A stretch of 49,212 nucleotides of DNA from Campylobacteraceae bacterium. Its GTDB lineage: Bacteria > Campylobacterota > Campylobacteria > Campylobacterales > Campylobacteraceae. Below, piece after piece: positions 35,254 to 46,000 of this stretch. Each line of letters starts with the position of its first letter. Position 1 is the stretch's first letter. Both the position numbers and the translations under genes were made by a program. Location: NCBI GenBank assembly GCA_031274495.1, contig JAISQB010000047.1, forward strand, positions 1 to 49,212, given 5' to 3'. The notes below the pieces were generated by a model. It worked only from the letters and a program-made list of their open reading frames with translations, searched no databases and had not been told where the DNA came from.

Positions 35254-35714
35254 TAAACTCTCTCCTTTTTTGCCAAACGGTCTAAATGCAGAAAATATGG
35301 TCTACCTTTCGCCTCTTCCTCAACCCTTTTTTGCAAAGTCTGCTCCCTTATCACAAGCGGCTTTAGTATCCAGACTGTAGATAGGTCAAAATCCCCGTAC
35401 TTTTTTTGCACCTCTTCATAGTAGCGCTGAAATACTTTACCGTTCACGATGGCGCGCACGGGCTTTACCGTTATCTTAAAGGTGCGCCCATCGTGCGATA
35501 TAAGAAAGACAGTCACCTTTTTATCGAACCAGAGGCTTTTTGTCAGATATCGATTGGTATCCGAAGACTCCAAAAATTCGGTATATATGATCTCTCCGCC
35601 CTCGCTTTTGAGGGAACTCTTGATCGCCGGATGCGGCGCCCCTTCGCTGTCTGTGCTGATAAGGATCTTCACGCTTTTGCTGTCGTTTAAAAGCTCTAAA
35701 ATTTCATTCCCCAT
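35253..35714 (-). CDS. PNPOx-like split-barrel flavoprotein
   Basis: The 153-residue protein resembles pyridoxamine-5'-phosphate-oxidase-like FMN-binding split barrels. It has an N-terminal helix, then ILISTDSEGAPHPAIKSSLK, EIIYTEFLESSDTNRYLTKS, FDKKVTVFLISHDGRTFKI and a C-terminal helix-rich tail. Members reduce or bind diverse small molecules with FMN, F420 or haem, so a PNPOx activity should not be assumed. It overlaps the permease stop by 19 bp; AAGGACGG before the ATG supports 35714. Confidence 0.7.
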   Translation of the reverse strand: MGNEILELLNDSKSVKILISTDSEGAPHPAIKSSLKSEGGEIIYTEFLESSDTNRYLTKSLWFDKKVTVFLISHDGRTFKITVKPVRAIVNGKVFQRYYEEVQKKYGDFDLSTVWILKPLVIREQTLQKRVEEEAKGRPYFLHLDRLAKKERV

Positions 35715-36571
35715 TTGATGACCGTCCTTCTTTCGATGACTTTAAATATAATGTTTTCTATCAATATGCCTATGATGATGACTGTTAAAAGTCCGCTGAA
35801 TACCAAGTCGATGTCAAGTTGATTTTTCTTTTCGTAGATAAACCAGCCAAGACCGCCGCCACCCGAGCTGACGCCAAAGACCAATTCCGCGGCGATGAGC
35901 GTCCTCCACGAAAAAGCCCAGCCTACTTTAAGACCTGTTAGTATATTTGCCAATGCCGCGGGGATGAGTATCTTGAAGACAAATTTAAGCCCCGTCAACT
36001 CATAATTTTTACCCACCATACGCAGCGTATTACTCACGCCCATAAAACCGTTGTAGATATTAAGCGCGATAGGCCAAGTGACCGCGTGCACGATGACAAA
36101 CATAATGCTGGGATACCCAAGCCCGAACCACAAAAGCGCCAAAGGCAAAAGCGCGATGGCGGGGAGAGGGTTGAACATAGATGTCAAAACTTCCAAAAAG
36201 TCCGTGCCCACACGCGTTGTTATCGCCAAAATGGTAAGCGTCGAAGCCAGCACGATGCCCAACGCGTAAGAGATAAAGAGCACCTTTAGCGATGTGGCTA
36301 TCTTTTGAAGCAGTTCGCCGCTTGCTATGGCAGTCACAAAAGCTTTCACGGTAGCGATAAATGTCGGAAACATAAGCTCATTGTCCAAATAGACGGCGTA
36401 AAATTGCCAAAGTAACGCGAGGGCGATGATGATGAGCGATTTGCGTACGAAGTTGTTATCTAAAAGCCGCTCCCAAAACGACAACTCTATCTTCACTTCG
36501 GCGACCTTAAGGGCTTCGCGCTCGTAGGTCTCTTTGACCGTGTCTATGGATGTTATCTTTTTTGCACTCAT
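35696..36571 (-). CDS. ABC permease, SsuC/TauC-type
   Basis: The 291-residue integral membrane protein has six hydrophobic segments and the binding-protein-dependent permease motif GVSNTLRMVGKNYELTGLKF (EAA-like), followed by LIPAALANILTGLKVGWAFS and WRTLIAAELVFG. This is the nitrate/sulfonate/taurine/pyrimidine importer class. The first ~40 residues form a cytoplasmic extension. The start overlaps the ATPase stop by 4 bp. Substrate cannot be read from the permease. Confidence 0.85.
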   Translation of the reverse strand: MSAKKITSIDTVKETYEREALKVAEVKIELSFWERLLDNNFVRKSLIIIALALLWQFYAVYLDNELMFPTFIATVKAFVTAIASGELLQKIATSLKVLFISYALGIVLASTLTILAITTRVGTDFLEVLTSMFNPLPAIALLPLALLWFGLGYPSIMFVIVHAVTWPIALNIYNGFMGVSNTLRMVGKNYELTGLKFVFKILIPAALANILTGLKVGWAFSWRTLIAAELVFGVSSGGGGLGWFIYEKKNQLDIDLVFSGLLTVIIIGILIENIIFKVIERRTVIKWGMKF

Positions 36572-37353
36572 ATGACATAGTCCAGTCGGTTTCTAAAAAG
36601 AGTATCCGAAATCCTCTCTTTAAGCGCGGCAAATTCAGGGTGCGACGAGGCAAGCGCGGATAGGTCTACCTCTAATTCCTCTATCACTTCACCCGGATGC
36701 GGCGAGAGCATAACTATACGCGTACCCAAAGTGATAGCCTCATCTATAGAGTGCGTCACAAAAACTAATGTAAATTGCGTCTCGTTCCAAAGCTCCAAAA
36801 GCTCCTCTTGCATCTTCTGGCGCGTCAGGGCATCAAGCGACGCGAAAGGCTCGTCCATAAGTATAACTTTTGATTTCAGCGCCAAGCACCTTGCGATGGC
36901 TACTCTTTGCTTCATACCGCCTGAGAGTTCGTGAGGGTAGGAGTCGGCAAATTTTTGCAGATTGACCTTTTTCAAGAGCGCCCTTGCTTCGCTTCGCGCA
37001 TCTTCTTTCGAGATTTTCCTCGTGGAGCGGATAGCAAAGACGATATTTTCAAGCGCGCTTTTCCACGGCAAAAGTTGGTCGAACTCCTGAAAAACAAAGC
37101 TCCTATCAAACCCGGGCTTTTTCACCTCTGAGCCGTTTAAAAGTATCGACCCACGAGAGGGCTTGATAAATCCGCCTATAGCTTTCAAGATAGTGGATTT
37201 GCCGCAGCCTGAGGGCCCCAACAGTATCAGCCGCTCACCTTTTTCCACGCTAAAACTCACATCGTGCGTCGCGGTCACTAAAAATCCGCTCGTTTTATAC
37301 TGCAAGGTAAGATTTCTTACCTCCAAAAATCCGCTCTGATTTGTGTCTGACAT
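36568..37353 (-). CDS. ABC ATPase, SsuB/TauB-type
   Basis: The 261-residue ATPase has Walker A LLGPSGCGKSTILKAIGG, Q-loop FVFQEFDQLLPWKSALENI, signature HELSGGMKQRVAIARCLAL, Walker B VILMDEPFASLDALTRQKMQ and switch His in VTHSIDEA. These features are typical of nitrate/sulfonate/taurine importers. The ATG at 37353 is used because the product then begins in the family manner (MSDTNQSGFLEVRNLTLQY); a longer frame to 37398 would overlap the binding-protein gene, and no strong ribosome binding site favours either. Confidence 0.88.
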   Translation of the reverse strand: MSDTNQSGFLEVRNLTLQYKTSGFLVTATHDVSFSVEKGERLILLGPSGCGKSTILKAIGGFIKPSRGSILLNGSEVKKPGFDRSFVFQEFDQLLPWKSALENIVFAIRSTRKISKEDARSEARALLKKVNLQKFADSYPHELSGGMKQRVAIARCLALKSKVILMDEPFASLDALTRQKMQEELLELWNETQFTLVFVTHSIDEAITLGTRIVMLSPHPGEVIEELEVDLSALASSHPEFAALKERISDTLFRNRLDYVI

Positions 37354-37364
37354 CTTTTTACTTT

Positions 37365-38348
37365 TTAGTAAATTTTGTCGAAAAACAGCTCTTTCCAACT
37401 CTTAGGCTTCGTCTTAATCGCCCCCGTGTCGAAAAGAAAATCGCTAAAAACGGTGATATTGGGAAGCGGTTTTGTCTGGTAATGAACCTCGGGCTTGTTT
37501 AATATCTGCTCTATAAGCTCCAACGGCTCTTTTGATTTTGCGGCTTTAAGATATAACTCGGCTGCCGCTTTTTTGTTGCCCGCTATCCACGCGTCCGCCT
37601 CGTTTAGCGCGTCTATGATGGCTTGCGAGAGTTTGGGGTTGTTCTTGTAAAACTCCTCCGTGGTGGAGATGACATTTGTCGTATGTTTGCCGCCGAATAC
37701 ATCGTAGGAGTTGAAAACTTCGTGGATATTGGGATTTTGTTGCTCTATCGTTAAAAACGGCTCGGGCGCCAAGTGTCCTGTTATCTCGGATTTACCGCCT
37801 GATGTTAGGGCGATAAGCGCGTCAGGGTGCTTTAGCGTGACCGTCAGGTGGTCAAATTTGTCGTAATTTTTCGCGCCAAACTCTTTTGCCGCGGCTATTT
37901 GAAGCACTAAAGATTGTATGGATACTTTCACCGCAGGTAATGCGATCTTATCTTTATCCGTCAAATCGCGCAAAGTTTTTACTTTAGGATTTGCGCTGTT
38001 CAACACCAAAGGCGCTTGGTCCAATGCCGCCAAAGCCTTTACCTTGCCTTTCGTCTTATCCCAGAGTCTTATAAAAGGAGCATTCCCGCCTGAAATAATA
38101 TCCACGCTACCCGACAAAAGCCCATCATTCGCCGTAGCGCCACCACCGAATGTCACCCACTCCACCTTCACATCACCAAGCCCCGCCGCCTTCGCGTGCT
38201 TAGCGATCAACTCCTTCTCCTCAAGAACGATCAAAGGCAGATAGGCCAACCCATACTGCTTAGAGATACGAAGCTCACTCTTCTCCGCTGATAGCGTAGT
38301 GCCGATAAACAGTGTCATCAATAGCGCAAATAGGGATACTTTTTTCAT
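37365..38348 (-). CDS. Periplasmic substrate-binding protein, SsuA/NMT1-type
   Basis: The 327-residue exported protein starts at ATG 38348, with AAAGGAGG 7 bases upstream, and has a signal peptide ending LSA (residues 1-21). The mature start LRISKQYGLAYLPLIVLEEK, the glycine phrase TFGGGATANDGLLSGSVDII and ISGGNAPFIRLWD are typical of the NMT1/TauA/SsuA family, which binds sulfonates, nitrate, pyrimidine precursors and aromatic acids. It is the first gene of the operon and the likely substrate selector. The divergent DNA upstream is repeat block B. Confidence 0.85.
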   Translation of the reverse strand: MKKVSLFALLMTLFIGTTLSAEKSELRISKQYGLAYLPLIVLEEKELIAKHAKAAGLGDVKVEWVTFGGGATANDGLLSGSVDIISGGNAPFIRLWDKTKGKVKALAALDQAPLVLNSANPKVKTLRDLTDKDKIALPAVKVSIQSLVLQIAAAKEFGAKNYDKFDHLTVTLKHPDALIALTSGGKSEITGHLAPEPFLTIEQQNPNIHEVFNSYDVFGGKHTTNVISTTEEFYKNNPKLSQAIIDALNEADAWIAGNKKAAAELYLKAAKSKEPLELIEQILNKPEVHYQTKPLPNITVFSDFLFDTGAIKTKPKSWKELFFDKIY

Positions 38349-38448
38349 AAGTAAACCTCCTTTTATAATTTGTAAGCGAAAATATACCATTTTTTTAAAT
38401 TTATGTCAAGTTTATATATCAATTTAATCAGGATTACCTCCCCCCCCC

Positions 38449-38551
38449 GTCATTCCCGCGAAGGCGGGAATCCAAATATGCAAAAAACTTTCAACATAAT
38501 TTTGCAGTTCATTTCCTTATTTCTTTTTGGATTCCCACCTGCGTGGGAGTT
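38449..38551 (+). repeat. ~100 bp MITE-like element without inserted module
   Basis: Palindromic GGATTCCC-type termini in inverted orientation (38449-38478 and about 38528-38551) flank a ~50 bp core (CAAAAAACTTTCAACATAAT ... TTATTTCTTTTT). The counterpart in block A (about 2044-2183) has the same core but carries the extra 42 bp module at 2120-2161. Confidence 0.6.
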
Positions 38552-38584
38552 GCCTCTCTTTCGTCACGCCCGTTCCATTCTCTC

Positions 38585-38768
38585 GTCATTCCCGCGCAGG
38601 CGGGAATCCAAACTAAAAAAACCAACAAGTCAAAGAAAATATCCGATTAGAAATCATCCATAAAATAAATACAGTTTTCAACAAAAAGAGACACTACGCA
38701 TATAGAGATTGCGGGTCAAGCCCGCAATGACGAAGAGAGTTTGGATTCCCGCCTTCGCGGGAATGACG
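38585..38768 (+). repeat. MITE-like ~184 bp element, copy 3
   Basis: Palindromic inverted termini (38585-38614 and 38738-38768) enclose a core almost identical to 2217-2399, including AAAATATCCGATTAGAAATC and the internal GATTGCGGGTCAAGCCCGCAA hairpin. Non-coding. Confidence 0.7.
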
Positions 38769-38870
38769 AGAAAAGAAGACAACCATTAAAGATTCCTCGT
38801 CGCCTTGCTCCAATGGAATGACGACAGCGACAGCGATAATCGCGTAATCGCGATTTTCTCTTTCCCCCAT

Positions 38871-39004
38871 TTTGACGCTGCCTCCTGTTTTAATTTATTC
38901 AAGGAAAAAGAGCGAGGACCTGTTTGAGTTGTTGCTTGCAACAACGAGTCCCGCAGCTCTCTTGAATCAATTAAAACAGGAGGGTACCACGTAGGGGCAG
39001 TGTC
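38871..39004. repeat. Large stem-loop, second copy
   Basis: Arms 38881-38904 and 38960-38983 correspond to the stem at 2499-2589 with a few mismatches. The loop is 55 bases long rather than 43 and contains a new small hairpin, GTTGTTGCTTGCAACAAC. Outer GGCAGTGTCA is retained. Confidence 0.65.
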
Positions 39005-39028
39005 AACTTTTATGGGGGTTGTTTCTTT

Positions 39029-39110
39029 CGAGGAAACATTTTGCTTCGCAAAAGCGCTTTGCTTGTTTTCAGAGAAACATTTTACTTCGCAAAAGCGCTT
39101 CGCTTGTTTT
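39029..39110 (+). repeat. Tandem pair of the 41 bp module
   Basis: Unit 1 (39029-39069) equals the single unit at 2635-2675. Unit 2 (39070-39110) begins CAGAGAAACATTTTACTTCG and ends CTTCGCTTGTTTT. The flanks are shared with block A, where only one unit is present, so unit 2 was gained here or lost there. It has the same CAGAGAAAC start as the module at 2120-2161. Confidence 0.75.
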
Positions 39111-39899
39111 GGTTACTTTCTTTTTGAGAAAAGAAGGTAACAGGAAAACAATAAAATTTTGAATGAAAAAAGTTTGATAAAACCTATTATATTCTCTTTG
39201 ATTGCTTACGTTTTGAGAGTTTGGACTCCCGCCTTCGCGGGAATGACGGAGAAGAAGAGGCGTCAATGATGAGAGAGGGCGGGTTATGATGAAAAAAGGA
39301 CGAGAATGACGGAAGAGGGTGAATTCTCGCATTATTGTGTGATATGCACGCGCTTTATGTGGGAATGATGGAAAGGGAGGGTTGTTTCTTTAAAATAAGC
39401 ATTGCACGAGAAAATCTTTGTGGTTTAGTTTAATAAAAAGGCAACAGTTAGGGTTCCTCGTCGCCGATAGGTCGGCTCTGTCGGAATTGGGGTGCTTGTT
39501 TGGGATGAGGGGGAGGGGTAAATAGACTTTTATGATTATATTAATTAATTTTTTTTATGGATGAAAATCCTCTTTTTATGCTTAAAATTTGTAGTAATAA
39601 AATAAAAAAGTAATTTTAAGATGTGACGAAAAAAGTCACAAAAGTTGGGATGGTGGGGTCTGTTGTCGTGGGGGCTTTTGAAAGGCTTAATAATGCCGTG
39701 TAATAGGCTAAGGATTATGTGTGGAGTGGCTGAAAAATAATAGTAAAGAAAGGCGAAATAATTAGAGTTAGTTTTTAAAATTATATACCTAATCTTAAAA
39801 AAAATGAATGCTTTATGTCAAAAAGTCATAATGCGTGTTTTTTCATGATGAATTATTAATGTATTTGTTATACATTTGTAAAAAAGATGGTAATATCCC

Positions 39900-40000
39900 A
39901 GAATGAGTTTGTTCGTGCTGCTGATCTAAATCTTCAACTGTTTTTAAAAGTAATGATATAGACTTATATCTAAAGCACGAACTCAAAGCGTTGTCATTCT
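39900..40000 (+). promoter_or_regulatory. Structured leader upstream of the giant gene
   Basis: A long imperfect stem can form: AGAATGA (39900-39906) with TCATTCT (39994-40000), and GTTCGTGCT (39911-39919) with AGCACGAAC (39974-39982), with an internal asymmetric bulge. A small CTGCG ... CGCAG hairpin and an AATCATTAATGATT palindrome follow before the start codon at 40053. It could be a transcript leader that controls expression; no known riboswitch class is recognised. Confidence 0.4.
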
Positions 40001-40052
40001 AACTGCGCATAGTCGCAGCATATGAATCATTAATGATTAGGGGTATAAGTTA

Positions 40053-43000
40053 ATGTTTCCTTCAAAGCTATTTTGCCTATTGACGGCAAACCGTTTCGTC
40101 AAAAAGTTTCTCTTTTTAGTTTCAGCCATTGCTCTCTTAAGCGCAAATATTTATGCATACACCTTTGATTGCAATAATTTGTATATAGCTAAAGATTATT
40201 ATACTTATACTGTCAATCCAAGTACAAGTACAACCGCCACTGCGGTGACTTCAGATAACGGTGTCTTGCCTACTTTAGCTTTAGGGTATCGTCCCAATAG
40301 CAATACGCTTAGAATGTATAGATGGAATATCGGTTATAACGATGGCGGTTCGGGCATAAGCTATTTGGATAGTGGCGGCAGTAATAACTGGGCGACTTAT
40401 ACTCACACTCCAGGCAGTTTTAACCCTATGGGCGAAAATCCTACGGGTGGCGAAGTTAATCAATTAACAGGCGAAATATATATGACCGGCAGCTGGCTTA
40501 ACGCCTATACAGGTTCGAGTGCGAGTTCACTGGGTACTTTTGGAATCGGCGTACACAATCCTGCGACACAAAGCTTGAGGCAGAGTAGAGTTTTAACGCC
40601 CGGACACAACTATTATGTTGCTTCCGATATGGCTATAGATGCTGAAGGTAACGCTTATGTGTTGGTGACGGACGGCTCTGATGATAATAACGACTGGAGT
40701 TTGATGCGCATTAACATCAAAAATCCTGACGGCAGTTTTAAAAGCACTCCATGGACGGGCGATATCGTAAGAAGCATTAGCAATATAGATAGTGATTGGG
40801 AACCCAGTGATATATGGGGAATTGCTTTTTTGGAGGGCAAGCTATACTTCGGCGGGCGCTTACACTCGGGCTATATATATAACTTGGATCCGCTGACGGG
40901 AGTAGTGAATACTAATAACCCTATTAGAACATCTACCTATGAAACATACGATATACTCGACCTTGCCTCTTGCCAAGTTGCCCCTGTCATCAGAGGTACT
41001 ATCTATAACGACGAGGACGCGGACGGTGTTATAACAGGGCAAGAAGCGGGTATAAGCGGCGTAACGGTGCAACTATACAGCAACGGCGGCACTCTGCTTG
41101 GCGAAACAAAAACCGTAAATGACGGCTCATATAGCTTTATATTGAACTCTCTTGACTCAAACTTTTATGTCCGCGTAAAACAGCCTATGATAGGCGGTGT
41201 CCATGCGGCTCAGACATGGGCTTCGGGCGGGGCGGTCAGTACTAATTTGTGGGGTGGGGGTACCAATACCGTATATAACTACTGTTTTAACGGGACGAAT
41301 GACGCTGTGGAGAGCAACTCGAGCCGTACCTGTTACGGCGCCAGAAGAAGCGGGATAGAGCCCTCCGCTAACGGTATAAGTGCGGCGAACTACTACTCAA
41401 AAGTCCACGCGCAGGTAAGTACGATAGTCTCTCACGCCGATTTTGCTTTTTCTGTGGCATCTGACAGGAGTGATTCAAATCAGCCAGAAGTTTTGCACAA
41501 TCTCGCCGTCAGAGATGCTCTTGGTAACTATAGGGCGTATCTTGGCTCTAATGTGACGAGGGACCCATCGACTATACGAGGCGCTTTGGCTAATACCGAT
41601 GTGGGAGATGACGGGCTTTCCGTGCTTGTGAACGGCAGGTATATTCCTGTGCAGCAGAGGGGCTTTGTGCGGGGGGCGCCGTATAGTTTCAAGGCGGATA
41701 TCAACGGCACGCTGAAAAATAACGCGACGCTCAGCACTTGGCTCTCCGCTGCGAATGACGCGGCGTTTATGGTGAATACGGCTATGTTCGCGGGACCGAT
41801 TTCAAATACTACGAGCGGGGCGGATAGTATATTTTTTACGGGCACCACGCCAAATGACGGCAGCGGTGTCGGTAGTATCAATAGGACTTTGAGGGCGAGA
41901 TTTACCACATCGATGGGCGTTACCGCTATAAACAGTGCGGGTGCGAGCAACGACCCGTGGGTGATGGACGGCGAAGTTGAGGATTATCGGGTGTTTTTGT
42001 TGCAAAGGCAGGTGAGGCTTGCCTTGAAGACAAAGGGGACTTCGGGCAACAGCGGTAATTTTAACTTTCAATTGACCAATGTGGCAAATACAAGCCCATC
42101 ATCTGCCAATGTCACATTTTCAACTCCCGCTCCCGATGTCATAACTGACGAGCCTATCGGTGTCACTCACGAGATAATAACCCAAGGCGCGGATGTGGTC
42201 GTCAGGATAGACAGACCCCAGACGTTGGGCATTATGCAATCCGAAACTACCTGCACGGATATCAACAATGCCAACGCCAATGTGCCTTTGAGCTTTTTAA
42301 GATATGAGAGCGGCGGGCGCTGGTATGATAATGTGACGCTTTTGGGTGCGGGTATCAAAGGGCAATCCGACATCGCCTGCCTCTTCACCTACGGCACCGC
42401 TCCTGTTATCACTATCAACGCCAATGTGACCAACAGAGCATTTGCCGATGATAACTTCAACTTAACACTATCGGATATAAACGCAAGTTCCGTTATCGCT
42501 TCCAACAGCACAACAAGCGGCACTAACGCAACATCCATATCAGCCATCTTAGCAGCCGACCATACCAATAATATCTCCATCTCAATGGTTGCGGGAAGTA
42601 CGGGGGCATTGGAGAGATACAAGATCGAAGCAATCTGTTCGGGGGCAAATCCGTCGACGGTCACCAATGGCTGGTTCACGCTAAACGCCACATTTGCGGA
42701 TAATATAACTTGCTCTGTTACGCTCACAGCTTCGACCATCAGCAGCACTAACTCGGGGATAGAGGTCATCCCGCAAGACAATGACGCGGGCAATACATCT
42801 TTAGTCTTAATCACGCTAAAAGATACAAACAATATAACCTTGCCTTCAGGCGGGGATACTGTGGAGGTATTTATAACTTCACCTGTAGTTATGCAGCTAT
42901 CAAACACAACCCACTCTATATACTCTCCGACTACAAGCAACATAACAGCTATAGATAACAATAATGGCACATACAGAGCCTATATAACTTCAAATCTAAC

Positions 43001-46000
43001 AGGCGAGGCTAACTTAACATTCAGTACAAACGGCATTATGGCTAATAGCTATGCGGTAGCTAAATTTCACCATTTAACTCCCGACTTGGATAGTTCAAGC
43101 ACGAATATCACGATCATACCTCCAAGCACGGTAAATGTCGGCAATAACGCCACAGCCTTGATAAGCGTAGCAGACAAATTCGGCAACGCCGTAACGAACG
43201 CCACGATAGCCCTAAGGGTCATAGCCGATACCACAGGCGGAACGCCGACTCTGTATAATTCAAACGCACTGAACAATAACGACGGCACATATGAGATAAA
43301 CCTCACATCAGCCAAACAGGGCAATGTGACGGTGAGCTTTAGCGTAAATAGTATAAATGTCAATCACAGTAAAAATGCTACAGCCACATTTATCGCAAGC
43401 GACGGCAACGCAAGCAGTCCATACTCCAATATAACTATCACGCCGAACGATACAATCGTAGGCAACGCCGCACTAATAACCGTCTACCTAAGCGACAACG
43501 CGGGACACAACGGTATCTCAGGTCAGGATGTGAGAGTGGTATTTATCGACGGTAAGCAAAACAACGCCACCATCTACCCTGATAATACAAATTATCAAAT
43601 GAACGACAATGCCACTCTTGGCAGCGGCTACTATACCGCGTGGATAAATTCGACGATAGCGGACAGTTATACTTTGAGTTTTAAAGTGGGACAATCGGGC
43701 AATGTGAGCATCCATAACGCCTCTATCTTGTATCGCCCTGCGGATATTGACTTAAACTCCACCTACTCATACATCACAGCTTCGCCCACAACTCCGATAG
43801 ACAATAACTCCACCATCAGAGTATATCTCTCAGACAAACACAACAATACAGTCAAAAACGCGACTGTCGGCGTGAGAGTGATAGCGGGAGATACGGGCAA
43901 CTTTAGTCCGATCGGCTCCAATGACTCTATCAGTTTTACCGCCGACGCGTTGTCTCCTAAGGGGGGATATTATCAGGTATTTTACACGACTCCGATAGCG
44001 GGAAGCGTGACATTTGGCTTTAGCGCGAACGGTATCAAAGCGGAGGATTCCAATAACGCTACTACAAATTTTACCTCTTCGGGACCAAGTATCCAGAGTA
44101 ACTACACCGTCTTTACCGCGACTCCCAAAGATAACGGCGTGGGTGACAGCGTTACGCTTAACTTATACTTAGCGGACAACAACAGCAACCCTCAGGCGGG
44201 ATATACGGTAGCGTTTTATGTAGAGAGCAGGAGATTTGATAACGGCACCACAGTAAATAACGGTGATGGCGTTTATATCTCGAATGTGATAGATAACGGC
44301 AATGGCACATATACGGCAACTGCTTCCACAAACAGATCCGCCAATGTCACATTCTACTTTGATGTGGATAGCATCGGAGATAGTTATGACGACTCTCCTT
44401 ATAAAACGGACTGGGCGAACTTTAAACACGGCAGCGTTGATCTTGGCAACCCCAACACCACTATCACCGCCACATCTTTTGTGCTGGTCGATACCAATTC
44501 GACAGTGGTGGTGACTCTTCGGGACAAAGATAACAACCCCGTAAATAACGAGAGCGTAACGGTAAAAGTGCTATCGGGTGCGAGTGGTACATTCTCGCCA
44601 CCGACCGCCACGGTGACACAAGATGGCAGCGGTAACGGAGAGTATGTGGTATATTTTGCCACTCCCGTATCGGGTAATGTGACATTTGGATTTGAGGTAG
44701 GGGGTCAGGAGAACGCGAGTAAGAATGCCACTACGATATTTATGAGCGGTGCGGCGGACAGCGCTACATCCGAACTCACATTCAACCCTCCGGGCAGTAG
44801 TCCCGTTTCCGTTGAGAGTTTCGCCACAGCTACCGCCACGATAAAAGACGGCAACGGCAACGCCCGCCCAAATACGCTTGTAGATTTCAGCGTCAATGGC
44901 GGCACTATCGACAATAGCACGCACAACGGCTCCGCTCTCACATGCCTTACGGACTATAGCGGCAAATGCTCCGTAGTGTGGACAAGTACGGTGACGGGGG
45001 TGTTTGCGATGAACGCCACCATCAACGGCGGCTCTCACATCACAAATAGCCCCGCCAATAAAACGTTCACGGCAGGCGTGGCAAATGAGACCACCTCTAT
45101 CTTTGTCTTGGAGAACGGTCCAAAAGTCGTGGGCGGATCATTTAGCATGAATACCACTTTAAAGGATAGATACGGCAACGCGATCCCAAATCAATTTGTC
45201 TACTACGCCGTAACGCCCGCCATACCAAAAGCCGGATTTGGCTCATACGGCTCCGAGCCCGATAATCTAACCGATACTACAGGCACAGCGGCTTTGAGCG
45301 CTACCACTTTTTGGAGCGATATAGCGGGGGATTATATCGTCACGGTTCGTTTCGGCGGCGAGAGTGGTCCTGAAGTGAGCGGCTCTAACCAGACGATGCG
45401 ATTTGTCCCAGCATCTGCTAACGCCTCATACTCCAACCTCACTATATCATCACCCGGACCGCAAGACTCTCAAGGTGGCTTTTATACGCTAAGGGTCTAT
45501 GCCAAGGATGCTGTGGGTAACAATCCTGTGCCAAATACCGATGTTGTTATCACCGTAAGCAACGGCACACTTCAAGCGAGAGCTGATGTAAAGAGCAGAG
45601 TTTGCACGACAAATGCTCTTGGATGGTGCGAATATGACTGGACGAGCCCTGATGAAAAAGGCAACTTTACCGTGACGGCTACGATATATGGCGAGAATGT
45701 CATAGGCTCTCCCGCTGCAAGAGAGTTTAGATCTTTGAGCGCGGACGCTTTAGAATCTACATTAGAGATATTGGAGGCTGGTCCTAAGACGGCGGACGGT
45801 ACGGATGCTTATACGATAAGAGTAACGCTCAGAGATAACGGCACGCTTCCTACGGGCGGCTCCGTCAATATAGCGGTAAGCGGCGGATTGCTGAATAGTG
45901 CTGTCACGGGCGGCTCTTACACCGTTGATGAGACCACGGGGCAATTGATACTCTACTGGACAAGCACGGATGCCAATAACTTCACGATAAATGCGACCAT

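Larger units (their letters stand above)
38463..39248 (+). repeat. Long composite direct repeat, copy B
   Basis: This is the same order of components as 2054-2814: ~100 bp element, ~185 bp element, GCGATAATCGCGTAATCGCG, the large stem-loop, the CATTTTGCTTCGCAAAAG module and a terminal palindrome. It differs by lacking the module inside the first element, having a second tandem module at 39070-39110, and a changed loop in the stem-loop. It sits between the transporter operon and the giant gene. Confidence 0.8.
38349..40052. repeat. Gene-free region: repeat block B plus leader of the giant gene
   Basis: About 1.7 kb hold no credible gene. 38349-38445 is the AT-rich upstream region of the transporter operon, read on the minus strand. 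38449-39248 is the second repeat block. 39249-39540 has degenerate repeat motifs, including GGTTCCTCGTCGCCGATAGG. 39541-39900 is very AT-rich with a small GTGAC ... GTCAC hairpin near 39623. 39900-40052 is a structured leader before the giant open reading frame. Short open frames in this stretch are made of repeat DNA. Confidence 0.8.
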
